A DNA stretch of 64,000 nucleotides from Dongia deserti (GTDB taxonomy: Bacteria; Pseudomonadota; Alphaproteobacteria; Dongiales; Dongiaceae): positions 1 to 64,000 of the forward strand of contig NZ_QORW01000019.1 in the NCBI RefSeq assembly GCF_003574735.1, in the 5' to 3' direction. Position numbers and translations under genes: made by a program. Position 1 is the stretch's first letter. Every line of letters begins with the position of its first letter. Of this stretch, positions 26,301 to 35,103 are shown piece after piece. Below the pieces are notes generated by a model. It did no database searches and was not told the origin of the DNA. It was given only the letters and a program-made list of their open reading frames with translations.

Positions 26301-27481
26301 GCAAGGCAACCTTCCGGTTCGACAAGGCCGACCGTAGCCTGATGGAGCGCGTGTTCGAGCCGCCCGCGGTCGGCAAGATGTCACCTGCCGCAAGCCTGCT
26401 GGCCCACGGTCTGCTTGTCGCCTGGTCGGTCATCGTGCTCTTCCCCATCTACTGGGTCATCATCACGTCCTTCAAGGACGCCGCTGCGGTGAACCAGGGT
26501 CCCTTCTATGTTCCATTTCTGGACTTCGAACCGACGCTCGACGCCTGGCGGAGCCAGTTTACCAGCGATCCGTTCTGCGACGTGCCTTCCATCGTCAGGC
26601 AGGTAGGTCTGCTGGCTTACAACTCCTTTGCCTTCATCCTTTCACCCGTCGTGACACTCCAGCCCATGGAGCCGCAGATCTGCAAGATCTTCCTGGCGTT
26701 CACGAACTCGATCGTGATCTCAATCGCGGCAACGGCCATCTGCATCGTTGTCGGCGCCATGGCGGCTTACGCGCTGGTCCGCATCCAATACAGGCCAAAA
26801 GTGGGCAACGTGGGGATCTTCCTCGGGCTTCTTCTTCTGGTCATCCTGGCAACCAACTATGCGGGCGTGCCGTGGTGGATTGCTTCATCTGTGGCTTTGG
26901 TCCTTTTCTTCTTTCTCGCGCGCACGCTGGGAGCGCGCTTCGTGCGCAGCCTTGGCAATGGCGATATCCTGTTCTGGATCATCTCCCAGCGCATCCTGCC
27001 GCCCATCGTGGTCGTCATCCCGATCTACATCATGTTTCAGGCCGTCGGGCTGCTCGACACGCACCTGGCGCTGATCGTCGTGTATGCGGTGGCGAACCTG
27101 CCCATTGTCGTGTGGCTGATGCGCGACTTCTTCGCCAATCTGCCGATTGAGCTGGAGGAGTCGGCGCAACTCGATGGCGCCACGCGCTTGCGCATTTTCT
27201 GGGATGTCGTGCTGCCGTTGACGCGGCCTGGGCTCGCCGCAACGACCCTGCTCATCCTCATCCTGAACTGGAATGAGTATCTGTTCGCAGTGTTCCTGGC
27301 CTACGCCAAGGTGCAGACCATGCCGATCATGGTGGCGGCGAAGAACGCGGGTGAAAAGGGCGTGCTGTGGTGGGAGATGAGCGCCGTCATCGTGATCATG
27401 ATCATTCCTGTTATTCTGATGGCGATCCTGCTGACGCGATTCATTTCGAGGGGCGTGCTGATGGGCGCGGTGAAGGGGTAG
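26297..27481 (+). CDS. CUT1 sugar ABC importer, permease 2 (MalG/UgpE-like, enlarged)
   Basis: The 394-residue permease contains the MalG/UgpE core with the EAA loop ELEESAQLDGATRLRIFWDVVLP and the typical WNEYLFAVFL near the end. Usual length is about 280 residues. The excess lies in a long periplasmic stretch after the first helix (EPTLDAWRSQFTSDPFCDVPS onward) and in an inserted hydrophobic pair (GIFLGLLLLVILATNYAGVP and ASSVALVLFFFLA) before the EAA loop. Both permeases of this importer are thus enlarged. It is coupled to permease 1 by a 4-nt overlap and to the ATPase by a 2-nt gap. Confidence 0.82.
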   Translation: MSKATFRFDKADRSLMERVFEPPAVGKMSPAASLLAHGLLVAWSVIVLFPIYWVIITSFKDAAAVNQGPFYVPFLDFEPTLDAWRSQFTSDPFCDVPSIVRQVGLLAYNSFAFILSPVVTLQPMEPQICKIFLAFTNSIVISIAATAICIVVGAMAAYALVRIQYRPKVGNVGIFLGLLLLVILATNYAGVPWWIASSVALVLFFFLARTLGARFVRSLGNGDILFWIISQRILPPIVVVIPIYIMFQAVGLLDTHLALIVVYAVANLPIVVWLMRDFFANLPIELEESAQLDGATRLRIFWDVVLPLTRPGLAATTLLILILNWNEYLFAVFLAYAKVQTMPIMVAAKNAGEKGVLWWEMSAVIVIMIIPVILMAILLTRFISRGVLMGAVKG

Positions 27482-27483
27482 GT

Positions 27484-28554
27484 ATGCCAGCCGGCAGCCC
27501 GAAGGTTCCGGTCAAGTTTGACAAGGTCCAGAAGTATTTTGGTCCGGTGAAGGTGCTCGAGCAATTCGATCTCGACGTGGCGCCGGGCGAGTTCCTTGTG
27601 CTGCTCGGTGCTTCGGGGTCCGGTAAGACGACGGCGCTGCGTATCCTGTCGGGGCTGGAGACCGCGACGGCAGGCCGGGTCGTCATCGGGGAGCGCGACG
27701 TGACCAACATCCTCCCAAAGTACCGCGACGTCTCCATGGTCTTCCAGTCCTACGCGCTCTATCCGCACAAGACGGTCGCCGAGAACATCGGCTTTCCGCT
27801 CAAAGTGCGGCGCGTAGCCAAGGCGGAAATGGACAGCGCGATTCGAGATGCGGCATCGCAGGTGCAGCTCGGCGATCTGCTCGATCGCTACCCGCGCGAG
27901 CTTTCTGGCGGCCAGAGACAGCGTGTCGCGCTGGCGCGCGCCATCATCCGCCGCCCGTCGGTCTTTCTCATGGACGAGCCGCTGTCGAATCTCGATGCGA
28001 AACTCCGCGGCTACATGAGAGCCGAGCTCAAGCATATGCAGCAGGCGCTCGGCATCACGACCATCTATGTCACACACGATCAAATCGAGGCCATGACGCT
28101 TGCTCACCGGGTGGCGATCCTCGACAGAGGTGTGCTACAGCAACTGGCGACGCCCGCGGAAATTTACAACGATCCCGCCAACCTCTTTGTCGCCCAGTTC
28201 ATCGGTTCGCCACCAATGAACATCGTGCGTGGCGGGCTCGAGGGCAGATATTTCCTGACGAACGGCGCGAGGATCGACTCACCGGTCGGCGGGCACGTGG
28301 ATAAGGCGATCCTGGGTGTGCGGCCGGAGGATTGCGCTGTGGTTGCTCCCGAGAATGTGGCCTTGAAAGGCGTGATATATACGACCGAACTGATCGGCGA
28401 TCACACGCTGGTCACCGTAGAGATCGGGCATGACAAGCTCACGGTGAAAGCGTCGAAGGATATCCATGGCAATCAGGGTGATACCGTCGGCGTGGCACTG
28501 CGGCGGGAGCACTTGTACGTTTTCGACGCGGCCAGCGGCCAGCGGATCCGCTGA
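27484..28554 (+). CDS. CUT1 sugar ABC importer, MalK/UgpC-like ATPase
   Basis: The 356-residue ATPase has Walker A GASGSGKTT near residue 42, Q-loop VFQSYALYPHKTV, signature LSGGQRQRVALARAI near 139 and Walker B VFLMDEPLSNLD. The H-switch is TIYVTHDQIEAM. A C-terminal OB-fold (TOBE) regulatory region completes the MalK type. The start MPAGSPKVPVKFDKVQ at 27484 lies 2 nt after the permease stop; the 39-codon upstream frame is a shadow. ATPases of this class can serve several CUT1 importers. It closes the four-gene operon. Confidence 0.88.
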   Translation: MPAGSPKVPVKFDKVQKYFGPVKVLEQFDLDVAPGEFLVLLGASGSGKTTALRILSGLETATAGRVVIGERDVTNILPKYRDVSMVFQSYALYPHKTVAENIGFPLKVRRVAKAEMDSAIRDAASQVQLGDLLDRYPRELSGGQRQRVALARAIIRRPSVFLMDEPLSNLDAKLRGYMRAELKHMQQALGITTIYVTHDQIEAMTLAHRVAILDRGVLQQLATPAEIYNDPANLFVAQFIGSPPMNIVRGGLEGRYFLTNGARIDSPVGGHVDKAILGVRPEDCAVVAPENVALKGVIYTTELIGDHTLVTVEIGHDKLTVKASKDIHGNQGDTVGVALRREHLYVFDAASGQRIR

Positions 28555-28640
28555 CGCGCCAGCAATCCATTGCGTCCGTCGAGGCTAGATATGGACTTCG
28601 ACGCCGGTCGCAACCTTCCCCTCACTGGGGATAGGGGCAA

Positions 28641-29381
28641 CTAAGCCGCACCCACGATGTGGGCAACCACCGTGTTCATGCTGGTCTGGGCGATGTGTTC
28701 GTCGCTGACCACGCGCCCGTGGCGCAGGGCGACCACGCGGTCGCACACGGCGAACACGTCGGTCAGGCGGTGACTGATCAGGATCACCGCGATCTCCTGC
28801 CGCTTGAGCTCTCGGATCAGATCGAGAACATGCTCCACTTCGCGCACCGCCAAGGCGGCTGTCGGCTCGTCCATGATGACGAGCTTGGGATTGAAGGTAA
28901 GAGCGCGGGCAATCGCCACGGATTGCTGCTGCCCGCCTGACAGCTTGCCGACCGGATGGCGCACAGAAGGCACGCGGGCGCCAAGCTTGCGGATCATCGC
29001 CTCTGCCTCCTGCTCGATGCGGGCGCGATCGATCATGCGGATCGGCGTGCCGAGCAGGCGCCTGGTCGGCTCGCGCCCGAGAAAGATGTTGGAGGCGACA
29101 TCCTGCATGCGGGCGAGGGCGAGGTCCTGATAGATCATCTCGATCCCGCGCTCGCGGATCTCGCCCGGTGAATGGCCGCTGATATCCGTGCCGTCGAAAC
29201 GGATGGTGCCGCCGTCGGGCTTGTGGATGCCGGTGATGATCTTCATGAGCGTGGATTTGCCGGCGCCGTTGTCGCCGACCAGCGCCACAACCTCACCGGC
29301 ATCGATCTTGAGATCGACGCCGAGCAGGACCTGCACCGGCCCGAAGTGCTTCTTGATGCCGTCGAGTTCGAGCAGGCTCAT
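28641..29381 (-). CDS. CUT2 sugar ABC importer, single-domain ATPase (FrcA-like)
   Basis: The 246-residue protein is a single ABC domain, as in FrcA of rhizobial fructose importers, not the doubled RbsA type. It has Walker A GDNGAGKST near residue 37, signature LSGGQQQSVAIARAL, Walker B LVIMDEPTAALAV and H-switch VILISHRL. The long frame upstream is antisense-like overlap with the permease; MSLLELDGIKKHFG at 29381 overlaps the permease stop (ATGA). It is the last gene of the operon that begins with the hydroxyacid dehydrogenase or LacI gene. Confidence 0.85.
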   Translation of the reverse strand: MSLLELDGIKKHFGPVQVLLGVDLKIDAGEVVALVGDNGAGKSTLMKIITGIHKPDGGTIRFDGTDISGHSPGEIRERGIEMIYQDLALARMQDVASNIFLGREPTRRLLGTPIRMIDRARIEQEAEAMIRKLGARVPSVRHPVGKLSGGQQQSVAIARALTFNPKLVIMDEPTAALAVREVEHVLDLIRELKRQEIAVILISHRLTDVFAVCDRVVALRHGRVVSDEHIAQTSMNTVVAHIVGAA

Positions 29382-30370
29382 CGCTGACCTCGCGCCCTGT
29401 TCACCTGGTCCAGCCACACCGCCAGCACCAGCACCGCGCCGATCGCCATCTGCTGATAGAAGGACGAGACCGCGAGCAGGTTCAGGCCGTTCTGCAGAAC
29501 ACCCATGACCAGCGCGCCAATGAGGGTGCCAAGCACGCTGGCGCGTCCGCCGAACAGGTTGGTGCCGCCGAGGATCGCGGCGGTGATGGCGGTGAGCTCG
29601 TAGTTGAGGCCGGCGGTCGGATCGCCAGCATTGACGCGCGCCAGGAACAGTAGGCCGGCCACGCCCGCGAGCGTTCCGGACACCATATAGAGTGCTATGC
29701 GGTGCCGGTCGACGCGGATGCCCATGGCGCGCGCCGCGGTCTCGTTGTCGCCGATCACTTGCGCATATTTGCCGAAGCGCGTGTAGGCGAGCACGAAATG
29801 CGCGACGATCGCCACCGCGATGAAGACGAAGACCGGCATCGGCACGCCGAACGGCCGGCCTTGGCCCAAGAAAACGATCGGGTCCGGCATGCCATAAACA
29901 GGCTGGCCGTTGGTGAAGACGAGGCCTAGGCCCCGCGCGACGCCGAGCATGCCGAGCGTCACGATGAAGGCGGGGATTCCGGCCTTCGCATTGAGCAGGC
30001 CGTTGATCAGTCCGCAGAATGCGCCGACCGCGAGGCACGTGACGATCGCAACCGGCCATGGCAGATCAAGCGCATTGACGCTGAGCGCGCCGAGGACACC
30101 GGACAGCGCGAGCACCGAGCCGAGCGACAGATCGATCCCGGCGGCCGCGATCACGAAGGTCGCGCCGAACCCGAGAATGCCGATCACGGCCGTCGCCAGC
30201 AGGATGTTGAGAAAATTCGAGACACTGAGGAAATAGGGCGACAGGATCGACAGCGCGACGACCAGGACTGCGAGCACCAGCAGCGATTCCAGGCGCACGG
30301 AAAAGCGCATGGCTCGCAAGCCGGATTGCGGCCCAGCTGCGGCGGCTGTCGAGGAGTCGTTTGTCGCCAT
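29378..30370 (-). CDS. CUT2 sugar ABC importer, inner-membrane permease
   Basis: The 330-residue BPD_transp_2 permease has about 9-10 membrane segments, the family sequence VIAAAGIDLSLGSVLALSGVLG and the docking motif YAQVIGDNETAARAMGIRVDRH. Only one permease gene is present, so it should form a homodimer, as in Frc and Rbs systems. It sits between the binding protein (66 nt upstream) and the ATPase (4 nt overlap). The sugar follows from the binding protein, which looks AlsB-like. Confidence 0.85.
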   Translation of the reverse strand: MATNDSSTAAAAGPQSGLRAMRFSVRLESLLVLAVLVVALSILSPYFLSVSNFLNILLATAVIGILGFGATFVIAAAGIDLSLGSVLALSGVLGALSVNALDLPWPVAIVTCLAVGAFCGLINGLLNAKAGIPAFIVTLGMLGVARGLGLVFTNGQPVYGMPDPIVFLGQGRPFGVPMPVFVFIAVAIVAHFVLAYTRFGKYAQVIGDNETAARAMGIRVDRHRIALYMVSGTLAGVAGLLFLARVNAGDPTAGLNYELTAITAAILGGTNLFGGRASVLGTLIGALVMGVLQNGLNLLAVSSFYQQMAIGAVLVLAVWLDQVNRARGQR

Positions 30371-30436
30371 TGCCAGCTCTTGAAAAAGCGGCTGCTGCTC
30401 CGCCGGCTTGAACCGGCGGAGCAGCAGCCGGTTGCA

Positions 30437-31414
30437 TTACTTCACGTACTGCAGGTTGGGATCAGTGCCCGCTTCCATCACTTCCTTGGTCAGGACCAGG
30501 GTGTCGACATAGGTGAACTTCTTCACCTCGCCGCCCTCGAGCAGGGTCTTCGCCTTCTCGACGGCCTGCTTGCCGACGAGATAGGGCAGCTGCGCGACGC
30601 TGGCGGTGAGACGCCCGGCCTTGATCGATTTCACCGCGTCGGTATTGCCGTCAACGCCGATGACAGCGATCTCGCCGCCTTTGCCCGCCGCATAGACGGA
30701 TTCGACTGCGCCCAGGGCCATGGTGTCATTGGCGCAGAAGATGCCGACCAGATCCGGATTGGCGGTCAGCGTGTCATTGGTGATATTGGCGGCCTTCTGT
30801 CGGTCCCAGTCACCGGGCAGAGAGGCGACGATCTTAAGATCCGGCGCCACTTTGGCGAGCCGGTCGGCGAAGCCCTTGGCGCGCTTCTGACCGGTGATGT
30901 TGCCGGCGAGGCCTTCGATCACCAGGACCGAGCCCTTCTTACCTTTGAGATGCTCGGCCATGAAGTCGGCGCCCTTGGCCCCGGCCTCGGTGTTGTCGGA
31001 GCCGATGGTGAAAGCGATCTTCACGCCGGCTTTCTCCGCGATGTCATGGTCGAGATTGGCGTCGAGATCGACCACCGGGATGCCCATCTCCGTCGCCTGC
31101 TTCAGGCACGGTAGCAGGATGGTGGAGTTGATCGCGGCGGTGATCATCACGGCCGGCTTGCGCTGCAGCATGGTATTGCAAGTGTTGAGCTGCGGCTCGG
31201 CAGCCTGATCGGATTCGACCGCCTGCAGGAAATACTCGACGTTCGCTTCCTTGGTGCCGTCCTCGATGCCTTGCTCCATCGCGCCCCAGAAGGGATTGGA
31301 CAAGGTCTTCAGCAGCACGCCGAAAACAGGCTTGTCCTGGGCGATCGCCGGCGTCGCGAGCATCGCGGCAAGCAGCGCCGCACTCATTCCAGTTGCGATT
31401 GTCTTGATGCGCAT
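30437..31414 (-). CDS. CUT2 sugar binding protein, D-allose (AlsB)-like
   Basis: The 325-residue periplasmic protein has a signal peptide (ending ATPAIA before Q). Its sequence tracks AlsB-type allose or psicose binders: FGVLLKTLSNPFWGAMEQGIED, LVIEGLAGNITGQKRAKGF, LPGDWDRQKA and IFCANDTMALGAVESVYAAGK. Two ATGs stand in tandem behind GGGAGGAG. The second (31414) has the better spacing, while 31417 is the alternative. It lies 19 nt after the LacI stop. D-allose, D-psicose or a related hexose is the best guess for ligand; ribose cannot be excluded. Confidence 0.82.
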   Translation of the reverse strand: MRIKTIATGMSAALLAAMLATPAIAQDKPVFGVLLKTLSNPFWGAMEQGIEDGTKEANVEYFLQAVESDQAAEPQLNTCNTMLQRKPAVMITAAINSTILLPCLKQATEMGIPVVDLDANLDHDIAEKAGVKIAFTIGSDNTEAGAKGADFMAEHLKGKKGSVLVIEGLAGNITGQKRAKGFADRLAKVAPDLKIVASLPGDWDRQKAANITNDTLTANPDLVGIFCANDTMALGAVESVYAAGKGGEIAVIGVDGNTDAVKSIKAGRLTASVAQLPYLVGKQAVEKAKTLLEGGEVKKFTYVDTLVLTKEVMEAGTDPNLQYVK

Positions 31415-31433
31415 CATCTCCTCCCGCTGGTTT

Positions 31434-32498
31434 CTATGTGGTGGCTTCCAATCGCCGCTTCCGCTGTGCGGTCGATGGCGGTCTGGTGGACTCCCTGACA
31501 TGCAGGGAGCAGGGCAGTCGGACCCGCGCAAGCTCGCCGCCGGTTCCGGTCAGCCGTTGCTTCAGCAGCCGCCAGGATTCGGCGGCCAATTCATCTACCG
31601 GCTGGGCGACCGCGCTGACATAGGGGCGCAAGGCCGTCATCCAGTCGGAATCATCGAAGCTCAAGAGCGAGACATTGCCGGGAAATTCCAGATCGAGCGC
31701 GCGGATCGCCTTGATGGCGCCCAGCGTCGCGATATAGGCGGCGGAGAAGATCGCGGTCGGCCGGTCGGCTCGCCGCAACTCCTGCTCGATCGTGCCGCGG
31801 CAGCCATCGACAGTGAACCCGCCAACAATGACGCGCGCTTTGTGCGCGAGGCCCGCCTCGCTCAGTGCATCCCGATAGCCCGCGATGCGATCGCTGATGT
31901 TCGCGAGGCTGGTATCGCTCACCACCAGCACGATGTCGACGTGGCCGAGATCGAGCAGATGCTGGCAGCCGCGCTTGGCGGCGTCGAAATTGTCCGCCGC
32001 GATCGTATCGAACCCGGCGAGGCCGAAGCCGCGATCCACCAGCACCGTCGGCGGCAGGTCGGCGGCGCTGTGGGCGAAGGCGGAAATGTCGTCGCGCGCC
32101 GGGGAGATAATGAGTCCGTCGGTCTGACGTGCCAGCATTACCTGGACGCGATGCGCTTCCTGCTCGACATCCTCGTTGCTGCTCATGAGCAGGATCTGAT
32201 AGTCGCTCTCGGCCGCCAGCTCCTCGATCCGATGCACTAGCGCAGCGAAGAATGGATTGGTGAGATCGGGAATGACGATGCCGATCGTGCGCGTCTCCTG
32301 CCGGCGCAGGCTCGCGGCGAGGTGATTGGGCCGATAGCCGAGCTGCGCGACCGCGGCGAGCACGCGCTTCCTGCGTTCTTCGGCAACAGGACGGCGGCCG
32401 GTGAGCACGTTGGAGACGGTCGCCGGCGCGACCGACGCCAGTTCCGCAACATCGCGGATCGTCGGAATCTTGCCGCTGCGCCGGGACGTGTCGTTCAA
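31434..32498 (-). CDS. LacI-family transcriptional regulator
   Basis: The 354-residue protein has the LacI helix-turn-helix at residues about 12-58 (IRDVAELASVAPATVSNVLT, ending YRPNHLAASLRR) and a periplasmic-binding-like sensor. It starts with TTG at 32498, preceded by GGAGG at 5 nt; no ATG is available nearby. A TAAAATCGTTTTAA box lies 27 nt upstream of the start and a sister box lies before the dehydrogenase gene, so it probably represses itself, the importer and the dehydrogenase until its sugar appears. Confidence 0.87.
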   Translation of the reverse strand: MNDTSRRSGKIPTIRDVAELASVAPATVSNVLTGRRPVAEERRKRVLAAVAQLGYRPNHLAASLRRQETRTIGIVIPDLTNPFFAALVHRIEELAAESDYQILLMSSNEDVEQEAHRVQVMLARQTDGLIISPARDDISAFAHSAADLPPTVLVDRGFGLAGFDTIAADNFDAAKRGCQHLLDLGHVDIVLVVSDTSLANISDRIAGYRDALSEAGLAHKARVIVGGFTVDGCRGTIEQELRRADRPTAIFSAAYIATLGAIKAIRALDLEFPGNVSLLSFDDSDWMTALRPYVSAVAQPVDELAAESWRLLKQRLTGTGGELARVRLPCSLHVRESTRPPSTAQRKRRLEATT

Positions 32499-32524
32499 GT
32501 CGCCCTCCGACTTTCGCGGCTACA

Positions 32525-32538
32525 TAAAATCGTTTTAA
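32525..32538. promoter_or_regulatory. LacI-type operator upstream of the lacI-importer genes
   Basis: TAAAATCGTTTTAA is near-palindromic around a central CG, the hallmark of LacI-family sites. It matches the perfect palindrome at 33652-33665 in 11 of 14 positions, allowing for the reverse strand. Confidence 0.55.
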
Positions 32539-32559
32539 CCAGCTGAGTCATCGGAGCCC

Positions 32560-33588
32560 TCACGTGATCGAGACCGGCATCGAGCGCAGCCTTTTGGCGA
32601 TGACTGGATCTGCGCGCCGGCACATCACCGGCGGCAGACCACGCAGGATCAGCTCCGCATCCGCCACCGTCATGCGCCCGATCTGGTAGAGCGCTTCCGG
32701 CATGCCGCCGGTGCGGTGCGCGGAGAGCACCGCACTCTCCAGTTTGCGCACCGGGTGATCGGCCGGCACCGGCTCCTCCGGGAACACGTCGATTGCCGCC
32801 TTGATGCGTCCGCTCTCCACCTGACGCAGCAGCTCCGAGAAATCGACCACCGCGGCTCGGCTCATCAGCAGGAAACAGGAGCCCGGCTGGATCATGTTCA
32901 GCTCGCGCTGACCGAGGAAGCCTTGGTTCTCGGTGGTCACGCTCGCGAACACGAAGATGATGCGCGACGTCGACAGAACCTCGTCCAGGCTCGCGGGCCG
33001 GCAATCATGGGCGCGGATCACCTCCGCCGGCAGCCACGGATCATAGACCGTGACGGGATTGCGGAACGGTGTCAGCAAGGCTCGCAAAGTGCGGCCGAGA
33101 TCGCCAAAGCCGATGATTCCGACGGGCGCGCCGGCGAACATGAAGCAGCCTCGATTGGCTTCGAGGCCATAGGCTTCGCCGCCGGCGCGGAAAACGCGGT
33201 CCGCGGCAGTAATGCCGCGCGCGAGATCGATCGCCATGGCCAGTGCGGATTCCGCGACCCCCTGCGCAAAGGCGGAGGTGGGGCTCAGCACCCAGATGCC
33301 GCGCGCCTGGCAATGCTCGTAGTCGATGTTAGGTAGGAAGTTGGTCTCGACGTTGAAGATCGCCTTGAGATTCGGCGCGCGATCGATGCGCGCCTTTGGC
33401 ATCGCGGTCTGACCGATCAGGATCGCGGCCTCAGGCAGCAGGCGATCCACCATGTCGTCGGGCATGGGCTTATCTTCGGATACGACGAGGCGCCCGAGCG
33501 CCTCCAGGCGCCGGCGGACGTCCTGTTCGCAAATCACATCCAGGGTCCGCGGCAGCGGATCGATGAGAATAAGCGGCCGATCAGCCAT
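32560..33588 (-). CDS. D-isomer-specific 2-hydroxyacid dehydrogenase
   Basis: The 342-residue NAD(P)-dependent enzyme has the Rossmann signature VGIIGFGDLGRTL near residue 148. The catalytic Arg is in LMSRAAVVDF, Glu in DVFPEEPVPADH and His in LSAHRTGG, matching the Arg-Glu-His set of the family. It would interconvert a 2-hydroxyacid and a 2-ketoacid. The ATG at 33588 is chosen; an upstream ATG at 33633 is possible, but GGGAGG serves the shorter form. A LacI operator lies between its promoter boxes, tying it to sugar import downstream. Similar enzymes act on phosphoglycerate, hydroxypyruvate or sugar acids. Confidence 0.82.
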   Translation of the reverse strand: MADRPLILIDPLPRTLDVICEQDVRRRLEALGRLVVSEDKPMPDDMVDRLLPEAAILIGQTAMPKARIDRAPNLKAIFNVETNFLPNIDYEHCQARGIWVLSPTSAFAQGVAESALAMAIDLARGITAADRVFRAGGEAYGLEANRGCFMFAGAPVGIIGFGDLGRTLRALLTPFRNPVTVYDPWLPAEVIRAHDCRPASLDEVLSTSRIIFVFASVTTENQGFLGQRELNMIQPGSCFLLMSRAAVVDFSELLRQVESGRIKAAIDVFPEEPVPADHPVRKLESAVLSAHRTGGMPEALYQIGRMTVADAELILRGLPPVMCRRADPVIAKRLRSMPVSIT

Positions 33589-33642
33589 GAATTTCCATCC
33601 TCCCAGCCGCTCCTTGTGCCTGAGCGTGCTCAAGTGGGGCGC

Positions 33643-33671
33643 AGCGTAGCCTTAAATCGATTTAATGACAA
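33643..33671 (-). promoter_or_regulatory. promoter of the dehydrogenase gene with embedded LacI operator
   Basis: On the minus strand TTGTCA (33671-33666) and TACGCT (33648-33643) are spaced by 17 nt. The spacer contains the perfect palindrome TTAAATCGATTTAA at 33652-33665. A repressor bound there would block RNA polymerase directly. Confidence 0.55.
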
Positions 33672-33772
33672 GATGCACACCGAAATTCCCGGGCCAGCGG
33701 CAACAATTGCGATGCCTACGGTGACGCGCATGTGACGTCACGTGGAAGTAGCGGCTGCGCGGGGAACCGATC

Positions 33773-35053
33773 ATGGACCCCGACTCTTTTCATACCCGTT
33801 CGTCGCTAGGACTCAAACGCACTTGCTTTGGGTGGTGGATCCACGTGATCACCGCATGCCGGACTATTGTTGCCATTTTCATGACGGCTGTCGCATTCGC
33901 CGCGCTTCCGGCTGCAGCGAGCCAGGTTGGTGACGATGGATCCGACCGAATACTGATCGCCGATCCATCACCGGCGCTTCGATCATACCTGCTTAGCGGC
34001 GGCTTCATAGTGGAGAGTACCGAGCGCCTGGAGGCGCTCGATTTTTCTCTGGTGATTGTCGCGCTGCCGAAACACACGGCGGCAGTTGTCGCGCTCAATG
34101 ATCTGCAGGCGCACTTTCCGACTGCGGTTCTCGCTCTGGATGATTCGTTCTATCTCGCGCAGGACGCGCGACTACTCCATGGTCCTTTAGCCCAGCCAGG
34201 GCAGGTTCTGGCGGCGATCGGCTGGCGGTCGGATGATGGCGATGTGGGTAAGCCCATTCGCGTCGGCATGATCGACAGCTCTCTCGATCCTGCCCATCAG
34301 GCTCTTCGTGGTGCCGCCATTGTGCCGCGGACGTTTACGTCCGGGAAAGCGCCGGCGGCCGACACGGCACACGGCACGGCGATCGCGGCCATGCTGGTTG
34401 GGCGATCAAATGACCGGTCAGTGGTAGGCCTTGTGCGCGGAACCACCTTGCTTCACGCGAGCATTTTCCAGAACAGCAGGCAGGGCCCGAAGGCCAGCAG
34501 TGCCGACTTCCTACGTGCGGTCGATTGGATGCTGAAATCTGGCGTGAGAATTATCAACGCCAGCATTACGTCGCCGACGAAGAATGCCGTGGTGCTCTAC
34601 GCCCTGTCGACGCTCTCGCGCGAGGAGGCGGTCGTCGTTGCTGCGGCAGGCAATCACGGTCCGTCAGGCCCTCCGGTCTACCCGGCAGCCATCGAATCCG
34701 CCTTTGCGGTCACGGCGGTTTCGATCGATGGCAATGCCTATCCACACGCCAACACCGGCGATTATATCGATATTTCGGCGCCCGGGGTCGACCTGACGAC
34801 GACATCACCAAGAATCACCTCCGGCACATCCTTGGCCGTCCCCTTCGTGACCGCCGCGATCGCGCGGATGGTGCAGCGCTGTGGCGTTTCGCCCCCAGCG
34901 GCGACCGCACGCTTGCAGGCCAATGCCCGCGATCTCGGTCCGCGCGGCCGGGATTCGCATTTCGGGTGGGGTTTGCTGCAAGCGCCGCGCTGCAGCCCGA
35001 CCGCCACGCAGCTGAGCGATAGGCGACATCCGAGATCGGTGCCGGCGGACTAG
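33773..35053 (+). CDS. exported subtilisin-like serine protease (S8 family)
   Basis: The 426-residue protein has a long N-terminal region with a hydrophobic signal segment (about 30-50, ACRTIVAIFMTAVAFAALPA). A pro-region of about 110 residues follows, then a subtilase domain. The catalytic triad is visible: Asp in VGMIDSSLD, His in TAHGTAIAAML and Ser in SGTSLAVPFV, with the oxyanion Asn in AAAGNHG. It is a monocistronic gene between a dehydrogenase and an AraC regulator. Substrate and final location are unknown; the C-terminus ends shortly after the domain, so no obvious anchor is present. Confidence 0.85.
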   Translation: MDPDSFHTRSSLGLKRTCFGWWIHVITACRTIVAIFMTAVAFAALPAAASQVGDDGSDRILIADPSPALRSYLLSGGFIVESTERLEALDFSLVIVALPKHTAAVVALNDLQAHFPTAVLALDDSFYLAQDARLLHGPLAQPGQVLAAIGWRSDDGDVGKPIRVGMIDSSLDPAHQALRGAAIVPRTFTSGKAPAADTAHGTAIAAMLVGRSNDRSVVGLVRGTTLLHASIFQNSRQGPKASSADFLRAVDWMLKSGVRIINASITSPTKNAVVLYALSTLSREEAVVVAAAGNHGPSGPPVYPAAIESAFAVTAVSIDGNAYPHANTGDYIDISAPGVDLTTTSPRITSGTSLAVPFVTAAIARMVQRCGVSPPAATARLQANARDLGPRGRDSHFGWGLLQAPRCSPTATQLSDRRHPRSVPAD

Positions 35054-35103
35054 CCAAGCCGAGCGGCATTCCAGCGGTAAGGCCTGCAGCGAGCGCGGCA
35101 TGG

